Below are positions 17,766-28,069 of a DNA stretch of 64,000 nucleotides, piece by piece (the first letter of the stretch is position 1; every line of letters starts with the position of its first letter). The stretch is from the NCBI RefSeq assembly GCF_001281525.1, contig NZ_LGCI01000014.1, forward strand, positions 1 through 64,000, read 5' to 3'. The notes beneath the pieces are model-generated. The model was not told the DNA's origin. It made no database searches and saw only the letters and a program-made list of their open reading frames with translations. The DNA is from Lysinibacillus macroides (GTDB lineage: Bacteria; Bacillota; Bacilli; Bacillales_A; Planococcaceae). The translations under genes were made by a program, and so were the position numbers.

Positions 17766-18603
17766 GTAAACACTCCACTTCTTTTACAAATGCCTCATGT
17801 AAACACGAATAAACAGGCCCCTTATTGCCTAATAACGAATGATCTTCTAGGTTGCTAATAGGTACAAGCTCTTGTATAGAGTTAGTAATAAAGCATTCTG
17901 TACTTTGTTTTACATCTTGCTGTGTAAAGAGGCCTTCTCTTACGTCCATCCCTAGCACCCTAGCCTTTTGTATAGCCCATGCGCGAATAATACCTGGTAA
18001 AATACCTGTCTCTAAGGATGGCGTATATAGTATATCATTTTTCACCCAAAATATATTTGATGTTACACCTTCTGCAACATAGCCTTCCTGTGTTAAAAAG
18101 AAGCCTTCCTGCTGTGCCAATGACGGCATTTCAAAGCGACCAAGTACGTTGTTGCCATAATGATGTGATTTAAGCCGTACCTCCTGCTCAGGTGTATTGC
18201 GCCGTGTTGTAAGCCACTGAGCTGTTTTTTCTGTGCCACGAGCTGTATGCTGTAATTGTTTACGAAAAATAATGACATTTGGTTGTCTATATTCTGTTGG
18301 CTGTAGCCCAATTGCATGCTCGCCAGCAGATACATTCAGACGAAAATAGCCATCCTGTCCATCTACCAGCTTATTTAATTGCTGTACCACGTCCAGTAAT
18401 TCATGCTCGTTATATGTTAAGTGAATACGATATTGCGATAAAGCTAGCTGTAGTCTTTCTATATGTGCTTCCCAGCCAAATACTTGACCACCATATGTTC
18501 GGAACGTTTCAAAAAATCCCAATCCATACAAAAATCCGTGGTCAAAGGGTGAAATTCGTAAATCTTGCTCATCTATATACTGTCCATTCATCCAGCATTG
18601 CAT
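17758..18603 (-). CDS. pabC: Aminodeoxychorismate lyase
   Basis: A PLP-dependent class IV fold enzyme that releases pyruvate from aminodeoxychorismate to give p-aminobenzoate. The 281-residue protein contains FDHGFLYGLGFFETFR, the PLP-lysine region RLKSHHYGNNVLGR, and the class IV signature EGVTSNIFWV. The gene order pabB-pabA-pabC-folP identifies it as the lyase rather than a branched-chain or D-amino acid aminotransferase, which share the fold. Confidence 0.9.
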   Translation of the reverse strand: MQCWMNGQYIDEQDLRISPFDHGFLYGLGFFETFRTYGGQVFGWEAHIERLQLALSQYRIHLTYNEHELLDVVQQLNKLVDGQDGYFRLNVSAGEHAIGLQPTEYRQPNVIIFRKQLQHTARGTEKTAQWLTTRRNTPEQEVRLKSHHYGNNVLGRFEMPSLAQQEGFFLTQEGYVAEGVTSNIFWVKNDILYTPSLETGILPGIIRAWAIQKARVLGMDVREGLFTQQDVKQSTECFITNSIQELVPISNLEDHSLLGNKGPVYSCLHEAFVKEVECLHA

Positions 18604-18608
18604 TTATC

Positions 18609-19184
18609 TCACTTCCCCACATACAGATCTATAAATTGACGCAAAAGCTTTTTGCCTTGCTCAGTCATAATCGATTCTGGGTGATATTGTACACCTTCGA
18701 TTGGGTACTCTTTATGGCGTAGCCCCATAATTTCGCCTTCCTCTGTCCACGCTGTCACCTCGAGACATACTGGCAATGTTTCCTTCTCTACGATTAAAGA
18801 ATGGTAGCGAGTTGCCTGAAACGGATTTGGCATTCCCTGATGCAAGCCAATTTCTGCATGTAGCACAGATGATGTTTTACCATGCATAAGGCGTTCAGCG
18901 CGAATAACATTGCCTCCAAAAACTTGCGCAATCGACTGATGACCAAGGCAAACGCCTAAAATTGGAATATTTCCTGCGAAATATTTAATAATATTTAGGC
19001 TTTCACCAGCTTCATTTGGACTACATGGTCCTGGTGAAATTACAATCATATTTGGCGCAAGCTGCTCTATTTCCTCGATGGTTATTGTATCATTACGCTT
19101 CACGACTATTTCATGACCAAACTCACCTAAATATTGTACGATGTTATAGATAAAAGAATCATAGTTGTCAATCATTAAAATCAT
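18609..19184 (-). CDS. pabA: Glutamine amidotransferase of PABA/anthranilate synthase
   Basis: The class I glutaminase subunit supplies ammonia to PabB. The 191-residue protein opens [11 protein letters not shown] and has the nucleophile elbow GVCLGHQ and the catalytic His-Glu in YHPES. The ATG at 19184 is chosen because GGAGGAG lies seven bases upstream and it overlaps the pabB stop as ATGA; the reading frame extends further but without cause. In B. subtilis this subunit serves both folate and tryptophan synthesis, which may also hold here. Confidence 0.93.
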   Translation of the reverse strand: MILMIDNYDSFIYNIVQYLGEFGHEIVVKRNDTITIEEIEQLAPNMIVISPGPCSPNEAGESLNIIKYFAGNIPILGVCLGHQSIAQVFGGNVIRAERLMHGKTSSVLHAEIGLHQGMPNPFQATRYHSLIVEKETLPVCLEVTAWTEEGEIMGLRHKEYPIEGVQYHPESIMTEQGKKLLRQFIDLYVGK

Positions 19185-20590
19185 TTTGCTCGCTCCTCCG
19201 CCATTGCCTTTGCCTGCCACATTGCCTTCGCCTTATTTAAGGATTCCTGATACTCTCTTGCCGGAACTGAATCAATGACAATACCTGCACCAGCTTGAAT
19301 ATGTGCCATCCCATCCTTAATAAACGCTGTACGAATCACAATATTAAACTCCATATCTCCTGTAAAGCCGAGCCAGCCAATTGAACCTGTATATAAGCCA
19401 CGTCTTACAGGCTCCAGTTCTTCAATAATTTCCATTGTGCGTATCTTTGGCGCACCTGTAATTGTGCCGCCTGGGAACATTGCACGAATCACATCTGCAT
19501 TTGTTTTACCTTCCGCTATTTCTCCTCGTACATTGGAAACGATATGCATAACATGTGAATAGCGCTCAATCACCATAAATTCATCCACTTCGACCGTTCC
19601 ATATGTCGATACACGTCCTAAATCATTACGCTCTAAATCTACTAACATCACATGCTCAGCACGCTCTTTATCATTATCAATTAATTCTTGTGCCAACGCT
19701 AAATCTTCTGCTTCGGATTTCCCTCTTGGTCGAGTACCTGCGATTGGTCTTGTTGATAGCTCATTGCCATGACGCTTGACCAATAGCTCTGGCGATCCAG
19801 AAACAACCGCAAAATCAGGTGCTTCAATATAAGCCATATATGGTGATGGATTAAAGGCTCGTAATGCCTCATAGACATCCATAGCCGTTGCATGTAAGTT
19901 TTTAGATTGTCGCACAGATAAATTTACTTGGAATACATCTCCCTTTGCAATGTACTCTTGAATTTTTGTAACAGCCGCTTCAAAATCTGTACCTGCAAAT
20001 GATACATGTAGCTCATTTTCATCATTGACCACTTCAGCAGCATTTGTTTTTTCAAATTTGCGTGTAGCAAGCCCTGCTTGTGCTGCAGTTTGCCAGTTAT
20101 AAGCCCGTTCTTCCAAGTCAACATCGCAATCTTCTAACTTCATCAGTGTCATCGCATTCGTTTTCACATCATGTACTGCCCAGCAATCAAAAATATAAAA
20201 ATAAATATCTGGTACTTGTAAATCATCCTGTGCTGTATCAGGAAGCCGTTCAATTTTACGAGCATAGTCATATGTTACAAATCCAACGGCCCCTCCTTGG
20301 AATACAGGAAGCTCTGTATTATATGAAATTTGATATTTCGCTACCAGTTGCTCCAATAATGCAAGAGGCTCACCCGACAAAACCTCACTTCTCCCATCTC
20401 TCCATTTTACCAAAAGCCCCTCGTCTACTGAGTATGCAGTAGCTAATGGATTCCATGCAGCTATCGTCACATGTCCGCCACGTCCACTTTCTAAAAAGAT
20501 ATGTGCTTGTTGTGTCTTTGTTTGTTCTTTATAGCTATAGAAAAATGAATCCGCATCCATTGATATTGTTTTGGTTACAATTGTTTTCAA
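19181..20590 (-). CDS. pabB: Aminodeoxychorismate synthase component I
   Basis: It aminates chorismate at C4 using ammonia from PabA. The 469-residue protein has the chorismate-binding C-terminal domain with [37 protein letters not shown] and the [11 protein letters not shown] motif. The PIAGTR form fits PabB, which lacks the TrpE-type signature. The start is a TTG after AAAGGGG; the first internal ATG is ten codons later. It is the first gene of the folate operon, so a promoter should lie to its right, but I could not pick one confidently. Confidence 0.9.
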   Translation of the reverse strand: MKTIVTKTISMDADSFFYSYKEQTKTQQAHIFLESGRGGHVTIAAWNPLATAYSVDEGLLVKWRDGRSEVLSGEPLALLEQLVAKYQISYNTELPVFQGGAVGFVTYDYARKIERLPDTAQDDLQVPDIYFYIFDCWAVHDVKTNAMTLMKLEDCDVDLEERAYNWQTAAQAGLATRKFEKTNAAEVVNDENELHVSFAGTDFEAAVTKIQEYIAKGDVFQVNLSVRQSKNLHATAMDVYEALRAFNPSPYMAYIEAPDFAVVSGSPELLVKRHGNELSTRPIAGTRPRGKSEAEDLALAQELIDNDKERAEHVMLVDLERNDLGRVSTYGTVEVDEFMVIERYSHVMHIVSNVRGEIAEGKTNADVIRAMFPGGTITGAPKIRTMEIIEELEPVRRGLYTGSIGWLGFTGDMEFNIVIRTAFIKDGMAHIQAGAGIVIDSVPAREYQESLNKAKAMWQAKAMAEERAK

Positions 20591-21200
20591 GTTCTTTTTC
20601 CCCTTTGAATCATATGATGTGATTCCATCTTAACGTGAATCACCTATAGAAGTGAATATGTTTATCAAAAAAATAGACATCCCTCTAACTATGTGAATGT
20701 CCTTCAACGGGTGCACAAACTCTCCAAGATTTCATTTATATATCTTTCGCTAAGGAACTTGAATCTACCATCATCGGCTCATACACCTTTACTATTTTGT
20801 TTTAAAAAGAGGGTTTAATACTAAAATCAGTTCTTCCTCAAAAAAGAGTACAAAAAATGCCTGTATCCGCTAGAGCTGAGAATACCACCAAACAACATAG
20901 CGAGGTCTACAGATGCTCTATCTATTCTATCAAGGATTTATTGGGTTTATCAGAACTATTCCTTCTTTTTACTAAGAAAATCGGTAGGCAAGTTTTTATT
21001 GATGCGATTTAATTGTTCATGGGAATTATAAGATGATTGGACAATCGTAATGTGAAAAAATAGTTTCATAAAGACATCCGAGCCATTGTACCGTTTAAAC
21101 TGAACATGCTTAATTTTATCATGGAAATTGTCACTATCTTTTTTCAACAATATGAATAGACATTCACGGAAAAATAGTGAATGTCTATCTTCCATTATGA
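20591..21200. other. 610-base region without an identified gene
   Basis: A minus-strand frame at 20956-21195 (79 codons) has no convincing start, family or codon signal, and part of it is an imperfect inverted repeat (21155-21190) just beyond the chemotaxis receptor's stop. The rest may be gene remnants, but I could not assign it. The folate operon promoter should be near 20600-20700. Confidence 0.35.
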
Positions 21201-22955
21201 TTAATAAGAAAAACGATTTAACAAACTTTGGAGCTCTTTACTCAATACTTGTAATTCATCTGCTGTGCGGGCGACGCTTTCAATCGCTTTACTTTGCTCA
21301 TTAGCTGAAGCCGCCACTTCATCCGTTGTTGTGGCTGTTTGCTCCGTAATAGCTGTCATCCTTTCAATAGCTGTCGCCGTTTCACCTTGTAGTAGCATAA
21401 TATTTTGCATTCCCTGTGATACGTCGTGAATCGATCGCATTATTGTATCGATAGAGCTTTGAATAGAGGTAAATACTTGCTCTGTTTCTAGTGTCACTTG
21501 CTCTTGGCGTTGTGAAATGTCCAATGTCCCCTCGAGGGCACCTGAAGCTTTCGCCGATTCATGTAACATAAGCTGTATCATATCACGTATTTTCGTAGTG
21601 GCATTGGCAGATGCTTCCGCTAATTTTCGTACCTCTTCTGCTACAACAGCAAAACCCTTGCCATGTTCCCCAGCTCTAGCTGCCTCGATACTCGCATTCA
21701 ATGCTAATAAATTGGTTTGCTCAGCAATCCCTGTAATGACATCGATCACACCTTCAATATTCGTTACCTTTGACAGTAATTCATTTATGACATTATTTAC
21801 ATCTACTAATACTTGATTGGAAGCATTGGCTGTTTCACGAAGCTGCTGTACCTGTGTCCTCCCATTTTCGCTTGCTGCTGTAGCATCTTGTGATTGATGT
21901 ATCATACTTGTTGTATATTGTGTCATCAGTGCAATTTGTTGGGATACCTCATGTACTCGATTATTAGTTGTCTCTGCATTTATGGCCCCTTGAGCAGCAT
22001 TTTTCGCCATAGTTTGGAGTGTATTAGCTACATTTTCAATTGATATCGTTGTTTCCTCAACAGCGGCACTGACAACATTTGATGATTCAACCACACCGCC
22101 TGTCGCATTATCCACAGATTTTACTAATGCACGTAAATTATTTTTCATCGTATTAACAGACGCCTCTAGGTTACCAAACTCATCCCGTCGATGTAGCTGA
22201 ATATTTTCTCCGGTAAGGTCACCATGTGCAATTTTTTCCGTTTCGTTCATAATCACTTGAATTGCCCGTACAATCCCTCGAACGGCAAATGCGCCTAGTG
22301 CCACAACAATAATAATCACAATAGAAATGCCCACTAATAGCCATGTATTGCCTTGCTTATAAATAGCGTCTAATGATACTAAGGATTGTTTGGCATTTGT
22401 ATCAATCAACTGCTCTAATTCATCTAAATTGTTACGTGCCGTGGCAAAAGTATGATCAGCTTCCTTGATTTCTGCAAACAGCTCTTTTCTTTGTGCCACA
22501 TCCGTTGTTTCAGCCTTTTTTATAATAGTTGTCATTTCAGTTTGCCAGCGTTGAAAATTCTCTTGAAAAGCTACAAAATTTTGCTCCATAGTATTTCCAG
22601 ATTCTTCATGACTTAATGTTTTATATACCACTGAATCTTGCAATAGTTGTTGAGAAGTTTGTACCCTCTTCGCTATTTGTCCTATATTTTCCTCATAGTT
22701 TGCCTGATTATCTTTTAAGTCCTCTGCTGTGTCACTTTCTACAATATGAATAACAGCTAAATTCGCCTGATATAAATCACGATCTGCTTCAATTAAATTG
22801 GTTTGCGCACTGTATACTTTATCGAAAATTAATAGCTTTAGTTCATCTCTTACATCTTTACTAAACATGATACTAATCGCGAATGCAATGGTCAGAATAA
22901 TAACAGGAATAATTAACAATGCTCCTAATTTAGTGCGTATTGAAATTTGTTTCAT
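21201..22955 (-). CDS. Methyl-accepting chemotaxis protein
   Basis: A membrane receptor feeding CheA. It has an N-terminal membrane segment (about 10-30), a roughly 155-residue extracellular helical sensor resembling a four-helix bundle (about 35-190), a second membrane segment ([21 protein letters not shown]), a HAMP domain, and a signalling helix with the invariant hairpin [22 protein letters not shown]. The ATG at 22955 has GGTGGAG six bases upstream, giving 584 residues. The ligand is unknown. In B. subtilis, cysK and pabB are neighbours, so this gene is an insertion in an otherwise conserved order. Confidence 0.9.
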   Translation of the reverse strand: MKQISIRTKLGALLIIPVIILTIAFAISIMFSKDVRDELKLLIFDKVYSAQTNLIEADRDLYQANLAVIHIVESDTAEDLKDNQANYEENIGQIAKRVQTSQQLLQDSVVYKTLSHEESGNTMEQNFVAFQENFQRWQTEMTTIIKKAETTDVAQRKELFAEIKEADHTFATARNNLDELEQLIDTNAKQSLVSLDAIYKQGNTWLLVGISIVIIIVVALGAFAVRGIVRAIQVIMNETEKIAHGDLTGENIQLHRRDEFGNLEASVNTMKNNLRALVKSVDNATGGVVESSNVVSAAVEETTISIENVANTLQTMAKNAAQGAINAETTNNRVHEVSQQIALMTQYTTSMIHQSQDATAASENGRTQVQQLRETANASNQVLVDVNNVINELLSKVTNIEGVIDVITGIAEQTNLLALNASIEAARAGEHGKGFAVVAEEVRKLAEASANATTKIRDMIQLMLHESAKASGALEGTLDISQRQEQVTLETEQVFTSIQSSIDTIMRSIHDVSQGMQNIMLLQGETATAIERMTAITEQTATTTDEVAASANEQSKAIESVARTADELQVLSKELQSLLNRFSY

Positions 22956-23101
22956 TAAAATCTCCACCCTTCCACTCAAAATAGGCATCCTTTACATCCC
23001 TATTTAATGTCATATTTTGGTTATATTTACCTATATGTCTTCTCTTTAATTGTAAAGCATGGATAATAATAAGACCATATCATTTAAGAAGAAATAATAA
23101 T

Positions 23102-23136
23102 AAAAGACCCCTTACCATATCAGTAAGGAGCCTTTA
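23102..23136 (-). terminator. cysK terminator
   Basis: A 13-bp stem with one mismatch and a 7-base loop ends in TTTTATTATT on the minus strand, 15 bases past the cysK stop. Confidence 0.8.
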
Positions 23137-23150
23137 ACACTTCTATTCTA

Positions 23151-24080
23151 TTAGTCTTCAAATTGATAAAGAGGAGTTGATAGGTAACGCTCACCATTTG
23201 ATGGTACAACTGCAAGGACATTTGCGCCTTTGCCTAAGCGTTTTGCTGTTTCGATTGCTGCATGGATTGCTGCGCCTGACGAAATCCCACATAAAATACC
23301 TTCTTCACGAGCTACTTTACGTGCTACATCAAAGGCAACCTCATTTTCTACAGGGAATACAGAAGAATATACCTCTGTATCTAAAACGGCTGGTACAAAG
23401 CCCGCCCCAATACCTTGAATTTTATGAGGACCTGGTTGACCACCTGAAAGAACTGGAGAATCTTTTGGTTCAACAGCAATAATTTCAATATTTGGATATT
23501 TTTCTTTTAAAACGGCACCAGCCCCTGTAATTGTACCGCCTGTACCAATACCTGCTACAAATGCATCTAATGTTACGCCTTCAAATGCTTCAACAATTTC
23601 AGGACCTGTTGTTAAGCGGTGAATTTCAGCATTTGCTGGGTTTGTAAATTGCTGTGGTAAGAAATAACCATGCTCTTTAGCTAGCTCCTCTGCCTTGGCA
23701 ATAGCTCCCTTCATACCTGCTGGACCAGGTGTTAACACAAGCTCTGCACCATATGCACGTAATAGATTGCGGCGCTCTAAGCTCATTGTTTCTGGCATTG
23801 CTAAAATAGCTTTATATCCTTTAGCTGCAGCGATCATTGCAAGACCAATACCTGTATTACCAGATGTAGGCTCGATAATTGTACCACCAGGCTTTAATGT
23901 GCCATCCTTTTCAGCCGCTTCAATCATGGCTAAAGCTAAACGGTCTTTTACTGAGCTACCAGGGTTAAAATATTCTAATTTTACATATACAGTCCCTTCA
24001 TTTTCATTTGTTGCATGATTTAATTTAACAATCGGTGTATTTCCCACTAATTCTGCTACTGAATTTGCTAATTTACTCAT
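23151..24080 (-). CDS. cysK: Cysteine synthase A (O-acetylserine sulfhydrylase)
   Basis: It makes cysteine from O-acetylserine and sulfide using PLP. The 309-residue protein shows the PLP-lysine motif GSSVKDRLA, the substrate loop [10 protein letters not shown] and the phosphate cup GTGGTITG. The ATG at 24080 opens the conserved [13 protein letters not shown]; a few in-frame codons upstream are unlikely to be used. The position after the foldase gene matches B. subtilis. I saw no SAM riboswitch or T-box upstream. Confidence 0.94.
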   Translation of the reverse strand: MSKLANSVAELVGNTPIVKLNHATNENEGTVYVKLEYFNPGSSVKDRLALAMIEAAEKDGTLKPGGTIIEPTSGNTGIGLAMIAAAKGYKAILAMPETMSLERRNLLRAYGAELVLTPGPAGMKGAIAKAEELAKEHGYFLPQQFTNPANAEIHRLTTGPEIVEAFEGVTLDAFVAGIGTGGTITGAGAVLKEKYPNIEIIAVEPKDSPVLSGGQPGPHKIQGIGAGFVPAVLDTEVYSSVFPVENEVAFDVARKVAREEGILCGISSGAAIHAAIETAKRLGKGANVLAVVPSNGERYLSTPLYQFED

Positions 24081-24324
24081 TTCATCATCCACTCCCAATT
24101 CCTACTATTTTTATAGGTTTTACTTACTTTGTATTTTATCAATTTTTCCATTCGATTGTCAATAAAGAAACTATATATTTTCAGAATACTATTGAAATTC
24201 CCATGAAGCATACTAAAAAGAATCTACATCATTTGTTTGGGTAAGTCACCGCCATTGATATCCAGCATTCGCAAGCTAGTTTGGACTTCTATTACCCACA
24301 AAAATCTGCAGACTCTTTTTGTGA

Positions 24325-25296
24325 TTACTTTTCTTTCTTAGATTCCCCATAATACCATGTTGCGTTAAATTCAGACCAAAAAGCTTCAGGCGTCACAGAT
24401 TGTGGCAATTGTTCTAAGGCTAGCTCACGTTTAATATGTTCTTTCACATCGTCATATGTAAAGGATTGTCCCTCTAATACCTCTTGCACCTGAACAATGC
24501 CGTAATGGCCATTATCTAACTTAAAGGCTTTACTTACCTCAGTTGCTTTTAGTGATTTCACAGCATTGATAATGGCAGGGTCAATATTTTCCTGGTTTTC
24601 TGTAAGGAAGCCAATATCGCCCCCTAGGCTTGCTGAAGCACTGTCCGCTGAAATTTCACGTGCCAACACTGAAAAATCAGAGCCATTTTTTAACTCATTC
24701 AATGCTTCATCAGCAGCTTTTTTAGATTCTACCTCAATAAAATTTGTACGATAGCTTGTTTTTGTATTATACAATCCCTGATTCTCTTCGTAGTACTGTT
24801 CCACATTGTCTTCATTAATCACAACATCTTTTGTCAGGACTTTATCAAGGATTAGCTGTGAACGGATTTTTTGACGTAGCTGTGGTGCTGAAAGATTTTG
24901 CATAGTTGTATCGAATTTGTCTTGTGCAGAGCGCATCAATGCTAGCTCAAGGTCAATCTCTTGATCCGTTACTTTAATTTTATATGCTTTGGCTGCCTTT
25001 TCCATTACAGTTTCATTCACTAAATTTTGTAGTGTTTCTTTACCATAACGTTCTTCCATAGCAATCATCCACTCTTGTCGTGTAATAACATCCCCGCCAA
25101 TAGCAGCGACTTGCTCGTCACTGCCAATTTCGTGATCTTTATTGGGGATTAACCAAGCGATGAACCATATCATATTTCCTAGCAATAAAATCGCCATAAC
25201 GGCTAAAGCAGGCTTTGTCTTTAAACGGCGTTGCAATAAAGGCGTTTGGTTTGGTGTTACAGCGGGTGCAGGGCGTCGATTACGCGTTGAGCTCAT
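24325..25296 (-). CDS. PrsA-like peptidyl-prolyl isomerase (YacD type)
   Basis: A membrane-anchored extracytoplasmic foldase. It has a basic N-terminus, one membrane segment (about 33-52), a SurA_N-like helical part and a parvulin rotamase domain (about 170-270), with ARE.SADSAS.GGDIGFL matching the PPIC signature. There is no lipobox Cys, unlike PrsA itself. The ATG at 25296 overlaps the end of hslO by 17 bases with AAGGA upstream, so the two are coupled. The hslO-yacD-cysK order is as in B. subtilis. Confidence 0.85.
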   Translation of the reverse strand: MSSTRNRRPAPAVTPNQTPLLQRRLKTKPALAVMAILLLGNMIWFIAWLIPNKDHEIGSDEQVAAIGGDVITRQEWMIAMEERYGKETLQNLVNETVMEKAAKAYKIKVTDQEIDLELALMRSAQDKFDTTMQNLSAPQLRQKIRSQLILDKVLTKDVVINEDNVEQYYEENQGLYNTKTSYRTNFIEVESKKAADEALNELKNGSDFSVLAREISADSASASLGGDIGFLTENQENIDPAIINAVKSLKATEVSKAFKLDNGHYGIVQVQEVLEGQSFTYDDVKEHIKRELALEQLPQSVTPEAFWSEFNATWYYGESKKEK

Positions 25297-26161
25297 CAAT
25301 AAATCCTTCTAGCTCTTCTTTAGAAAATTCGTATGTTTCCAAGCAAAAATGGCATTGTGCCTCTGCTTTGCCATCTTCTTCAATCATTTCTCGAATTTCC
25401 GCTATTCCTAAACCTAAAATTGCTGCACCAAAACGCTCTTTTGAACATTGACATTTGAATTCAACCGGCATGGAATCTAAAACTTGTAGATGCCCATTTC
25501 CTAATACAGCCTCTAAAATTTGCTCAGGTGTAAAGCCTTTTTCAATCATTTTTGAGACAGGCTCTATTGTAGCAAGATGTTGTTCAATTTCATTAATGGT
25601 CTCATCATCACAGCCTGGCATCAATTGAAGAATAAACCCTCCAGCTGCAAGAATTGTATTATCTGGGTTAACCAAAACCCCTAAGCCAACAGATGAAGGG
25701 ACTTGCTCAGATGTAGCGAAATAATACGTAAAATCTTCAGCAATTTCACCTGAGACAATAGGTGTTTGTCCAGAGAACATATCTCTTAAGCCAAGGTCTT
25801 TTACAACTGTTAAAGCACCCTCTGAGCCAACCCCTGCTCGCACGTCAAGCTTCCCATGCTCATTTAAATCAAAATGAACATGCGGATTTGTGACAAAGCC
25901 ACGTACCTCACCATGTGCATTACTATCAATCACCATAGGGCCGATTGAACCGTTCCCCTCAATTTTGATGGTGATCTTCTCTTCACCCTTTAACATCGCA
26001 CCCATCATAACAGCGGCGGTCATAGAACGGCCTAGAGCTGCTGATACAACAGGCCATGTATCATGTCGGCGTTGCATTTCTCCTACCGTCTCTGTTGTAC
26101 GAGCTGCAAAAACGCGAACTTGTCCATTAAACCCTAAACCTCTTACTAAATAGTCTTTCAT
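25280..26161 (-). CDS. hslO: Hsp33 redox-regulated chaperone
   Basis: A holdase activated by oxidation and zinc loss. It has the Hsp33 N-terminal domain (DYLVRG, then [16 protein letters not shown]) and a C-terminal zinc switch with CQC (about 230) and CHFC (about 262), four cysteines as required. The ATG at 26161 begins the conserved MKDYLVRG and gives 293 residues; an upstream ATG at 26179 has no ribosome binding site. It is tightly packed between coaX and the foldase gene. Confidence 0.93.
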   Translation of the reverse strand: MKDYLVRGLGFNGQVRVFAARTTETVGEMQRRHDTWPVVSAALGRSMTAAVMMGAMLKGEEKITIKIEGNGSIGPMVIDSNAHGEVRGFVTNPHVHFDLNEHGKLDVRAGVGSEGALTVVKDLGLRDMFSGQTPIVSGEIAEDFTYYFATSEQVPSSVGLGVLVNPDNTILAAGGFILQLMPGCDDETINEIEQHLATIEPVSKMIEKGFTPEQILEAVLGNGHLQVLDSMPVEFKCQCSKERFGAAILGLGIAEIREMIEEDGKAEAQCHFCLETYEFSKEELEGFIDELNA

Positions 26162-26182
26162 AAATGAAATGTCCCTCATTTC

Positions 26183-26950
26183 TTATTGATTACGTTTATA
26201 TAGCTTATACAAGCCCTTTAATGTTAAAAATGGCTCTACAACATCAATGATCTGTGTTTCTCCCGCAATTAGATTCGCTAGCCCGCCTGTAGCAATTACG
26301 AATGGCTCCTCTTTACTTTGTGCTTTCATGCGCTGCACAATACCCTCTACTTGCCCGACAAAGCCATAAAAAATACCTGCCTGCATCGCAGAAACAGTTG
26401 TTTTGCCAACAATATGTGTAGGCCGCAATATTTCAATACGTGGTAATCTTGCAGCCTGTGTATAAAGCGCCTCCGTTGAAATCGTAATACCTGGCGCAAT
26501 AGCACCACCCATGTAATCGCCCTTTTCATTCAAATAACAATAGGTTGTTGCGGTACCAAAATCAACAATAATTAAAGGTGCTTTATATAAATCTAAGGCC
26601 GCTATAGCATTGACAATACGGTCTGAACCAACCTCACGTGGATGGTCGTATTTAATATTTAAACCTGTTTTTACACCAGGTCCTACGACTAAAGGCTTTT
26701 TTTGGAAATATTTCTGACACATTGCCTCTAATGAAAACATAATTGGTGGTACAACTGAGGATATAATAATACCTGTAATTTGTTCAAATGAAATACCTGC
26801 ATGATGAAAAAACGATAATACTTGCATGGCATATTCATCCTCTGTTTTATGAAGGTCTGTTACCATACGCCAATGGAAGGCTAATTGATCGTTGTCATCA
26901 TAGACACCCAATACAATATTGGAATTCCCTGCATCCAGCACTAAAATCAA
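26183..26950 (-). CDS. coaX: Type III pantothenate kinase
   Basis: It performs the first step of coenzyme A synthesis and needs a monovalent cation. The 255-residue ASKHA-fold protein has the phosphate motif [23 protein letters not shown] and the second phosphate motif VDFGTATTY. It lies next to hslO as in B. subtilis, but its usual upstream neighbour ftsH is displaced by an aldo/keto reductase. Confidence 0.94.
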   Translation of the reverse strand: MILVLDAGNSNIVLGVYDDNDQLAFHWRMVTDLHKTEDEYAMQVLSFFHHAGISFEQITGIIISSVVPPIMFSLEAMCQKYFQKKPLVVGPGVKTGLNIKYDHPREVGSDRIVNAIAALDLYKAPLIIVDFGTATTYCYLNEKGDYMGGAIAPGITISTEALYTQAARLPRIEILRPTHIVGKTTVSAMQAGIFYGFVGQVEGIVQRMKAQSKEEPFVIATGGLANLIAGETQIIDVVEPFLTLKGLYKLYKRNQ

Positions 26951-27044
26951 GCCTACTACCTCCCATACCGTAAACCTAAAAATGAATTAAAACACTTGAG
27001 AAAATAATACCATATTTTTTATAGCAAGAAGTAACAACTTCTTT

Positions 27045-27080
27045 AAAAAGGGGCTCCCTATACTAGGCAGCCCCCTGATC
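27045..27080 (-). terminator. Terminator of the aldo/keto reductase gene
   Basis: A GC-rich stem (GGGGCT..AGCCCC, about 27050-27074) is followed by TTTTT on the minus strand, right after the reductase stop codon. Confidence 0.75.
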
Positions 27081-27081
27081 A

Positions 27082-27915
27082 TTATTTAAAATTAAATTTT
27101 TCTGGATCTGGACCACAACGGCGACCATCGTTTAATGCATCTAATTGTGCCATTTCTTCCTCTGTTAGGACAAAGTCAAAAACCTCTAGGTTCTCAACCA
27201 TACGTGTAGGTGTCATTGTTTTAGGGATCGTTACAACATGATGCTGAACATCATAACGCAATACAATCTGTGCAGGTGTTTTGCCATATTTCGCAGCAAG
27301 CTCTTGAATCAAAGCCTCTTCTAGCAAGGAACCATTCATTAAAGGTGACCATGCCTCCACCTGAATACCTTTGTCTTCGCAATAGGCGCGTACTTCCTTT
27401 TGTGTTAAATGCGGATGGAACTCAATTTGATTAATCACAGGGATAACCGTAGCTTCTTTCAACAATGTTTCTAAATGATGTACATGGAAATTACTTACAC
27501 CAATAGAGCGCACTCGACCATCTCGATAAATTTTTTCTAAGGCCTTATATACATCAATATAATTATCATCGATGCCAGGCCAGTGTACTAAATATAAATC
27601 TAAATAATCCAGCCCTATTTTTTCTAGGCTGCTCTCATAAGCAGCTAGTGTTTCTTCATAGGAAAGAGCATCGTTCCAAACTTTAGAGGTAATAAATAGC
27701 TCTTCACGAGTCACTAAGCCTTCTTCAATCGCTGCACGTATACCCCGTCCAACACTTTCTTCATTACGGTATACTTGTGCTGTATCAATGCTACGATAAC
27801 CTTTTGTGATAGCTGTCTTTACGGCCTCTGCTAGATCATCTCCCTCAGGTACTCGAAAAACACCATAGCCCACTAAAGGCATTTCCAGTCCATTATTCAA
27901 TGTCACATTTCCCAT
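27082..27915 (-). CDS. Aldo/keto reductase (2,5-diketogluconate reductase type)
   Basis: A cytosolic NADPH-dependent reductase of 277 residues. The tetrad is visible as Asp in SIDTAQVYRNE (Asp and Tyr), Lys in TSKVW and His in LVHWPG. GVSNF, QIEFHP and the NADPH-binding PKTMTPTRMVENL also match the family. It closely resembles B. subtilis YtbE/YvgN-type glyoxal and methylglyoxal reductases; the physiological substrate is uncertain. It has its own terminator and separates ftsH from coaX. Confidence 0.88.
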   Translation of the reverse strand: MGNVTLNNGLEMPLVGYGVFRVPEGDDLAEAVKTAITKGYRSIDTAQVYRNEESVGRGIRAAIEEGLVTREELFITSKVWNDALSYEETLAAYESSLEKIGLDYLDLYLVHWPGIDDNYIDVYKALEKIYRDGRVRSIGVSNFHVHHLETLLKEATVIPVINQIEFHPHLTQKEVRAYCEDKGIQVEAWSPLMNGSLLEEALIQELAAKYGKTPAQIVLRYDVQHHVVTIPKTMTPTRMVENLEVFDFVLTEEEMAQLDALNDGRRCGPDPEKFNFK

Positions 27916-28026
27916 GCTTCAACACTCCTATCTTGTTTTCACTAACAATATCATTTGCTCTCTACAGAGTCATATGTAGTTGTCCTTCATTTATACATCG
28001 TACTGCTTCATCATAGAAAAAGGCAA

Positions 28027-28060
28027 AGAAAAAGACTGTTTACCCAACTAGTAAACAGCC
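28027..28060 (-). terminator. ftsH terminator
   Basis: A 10-bp stem (28034-28043 with 28051-28060) is followed by TTTTTCTTTG on the minus strand, ten bases past the ftsH stop. Confidence 0.8.
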
Positions 28061-28069
28061 TTTGCCCTA

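Noticed and set aside
20956-21195. Minus-strand frame of 79 codons, looked at as a transposase remnant
   Set aside because: A weak YN..H..LN pattern is the only resemblance, which is not enough; part of it is an inverted repeat near the receptor gene.
24081-24324. Possible SAM riboswitch or T-box before cysK
   Set aside because: No conserved core motifs or antiterminator were found.
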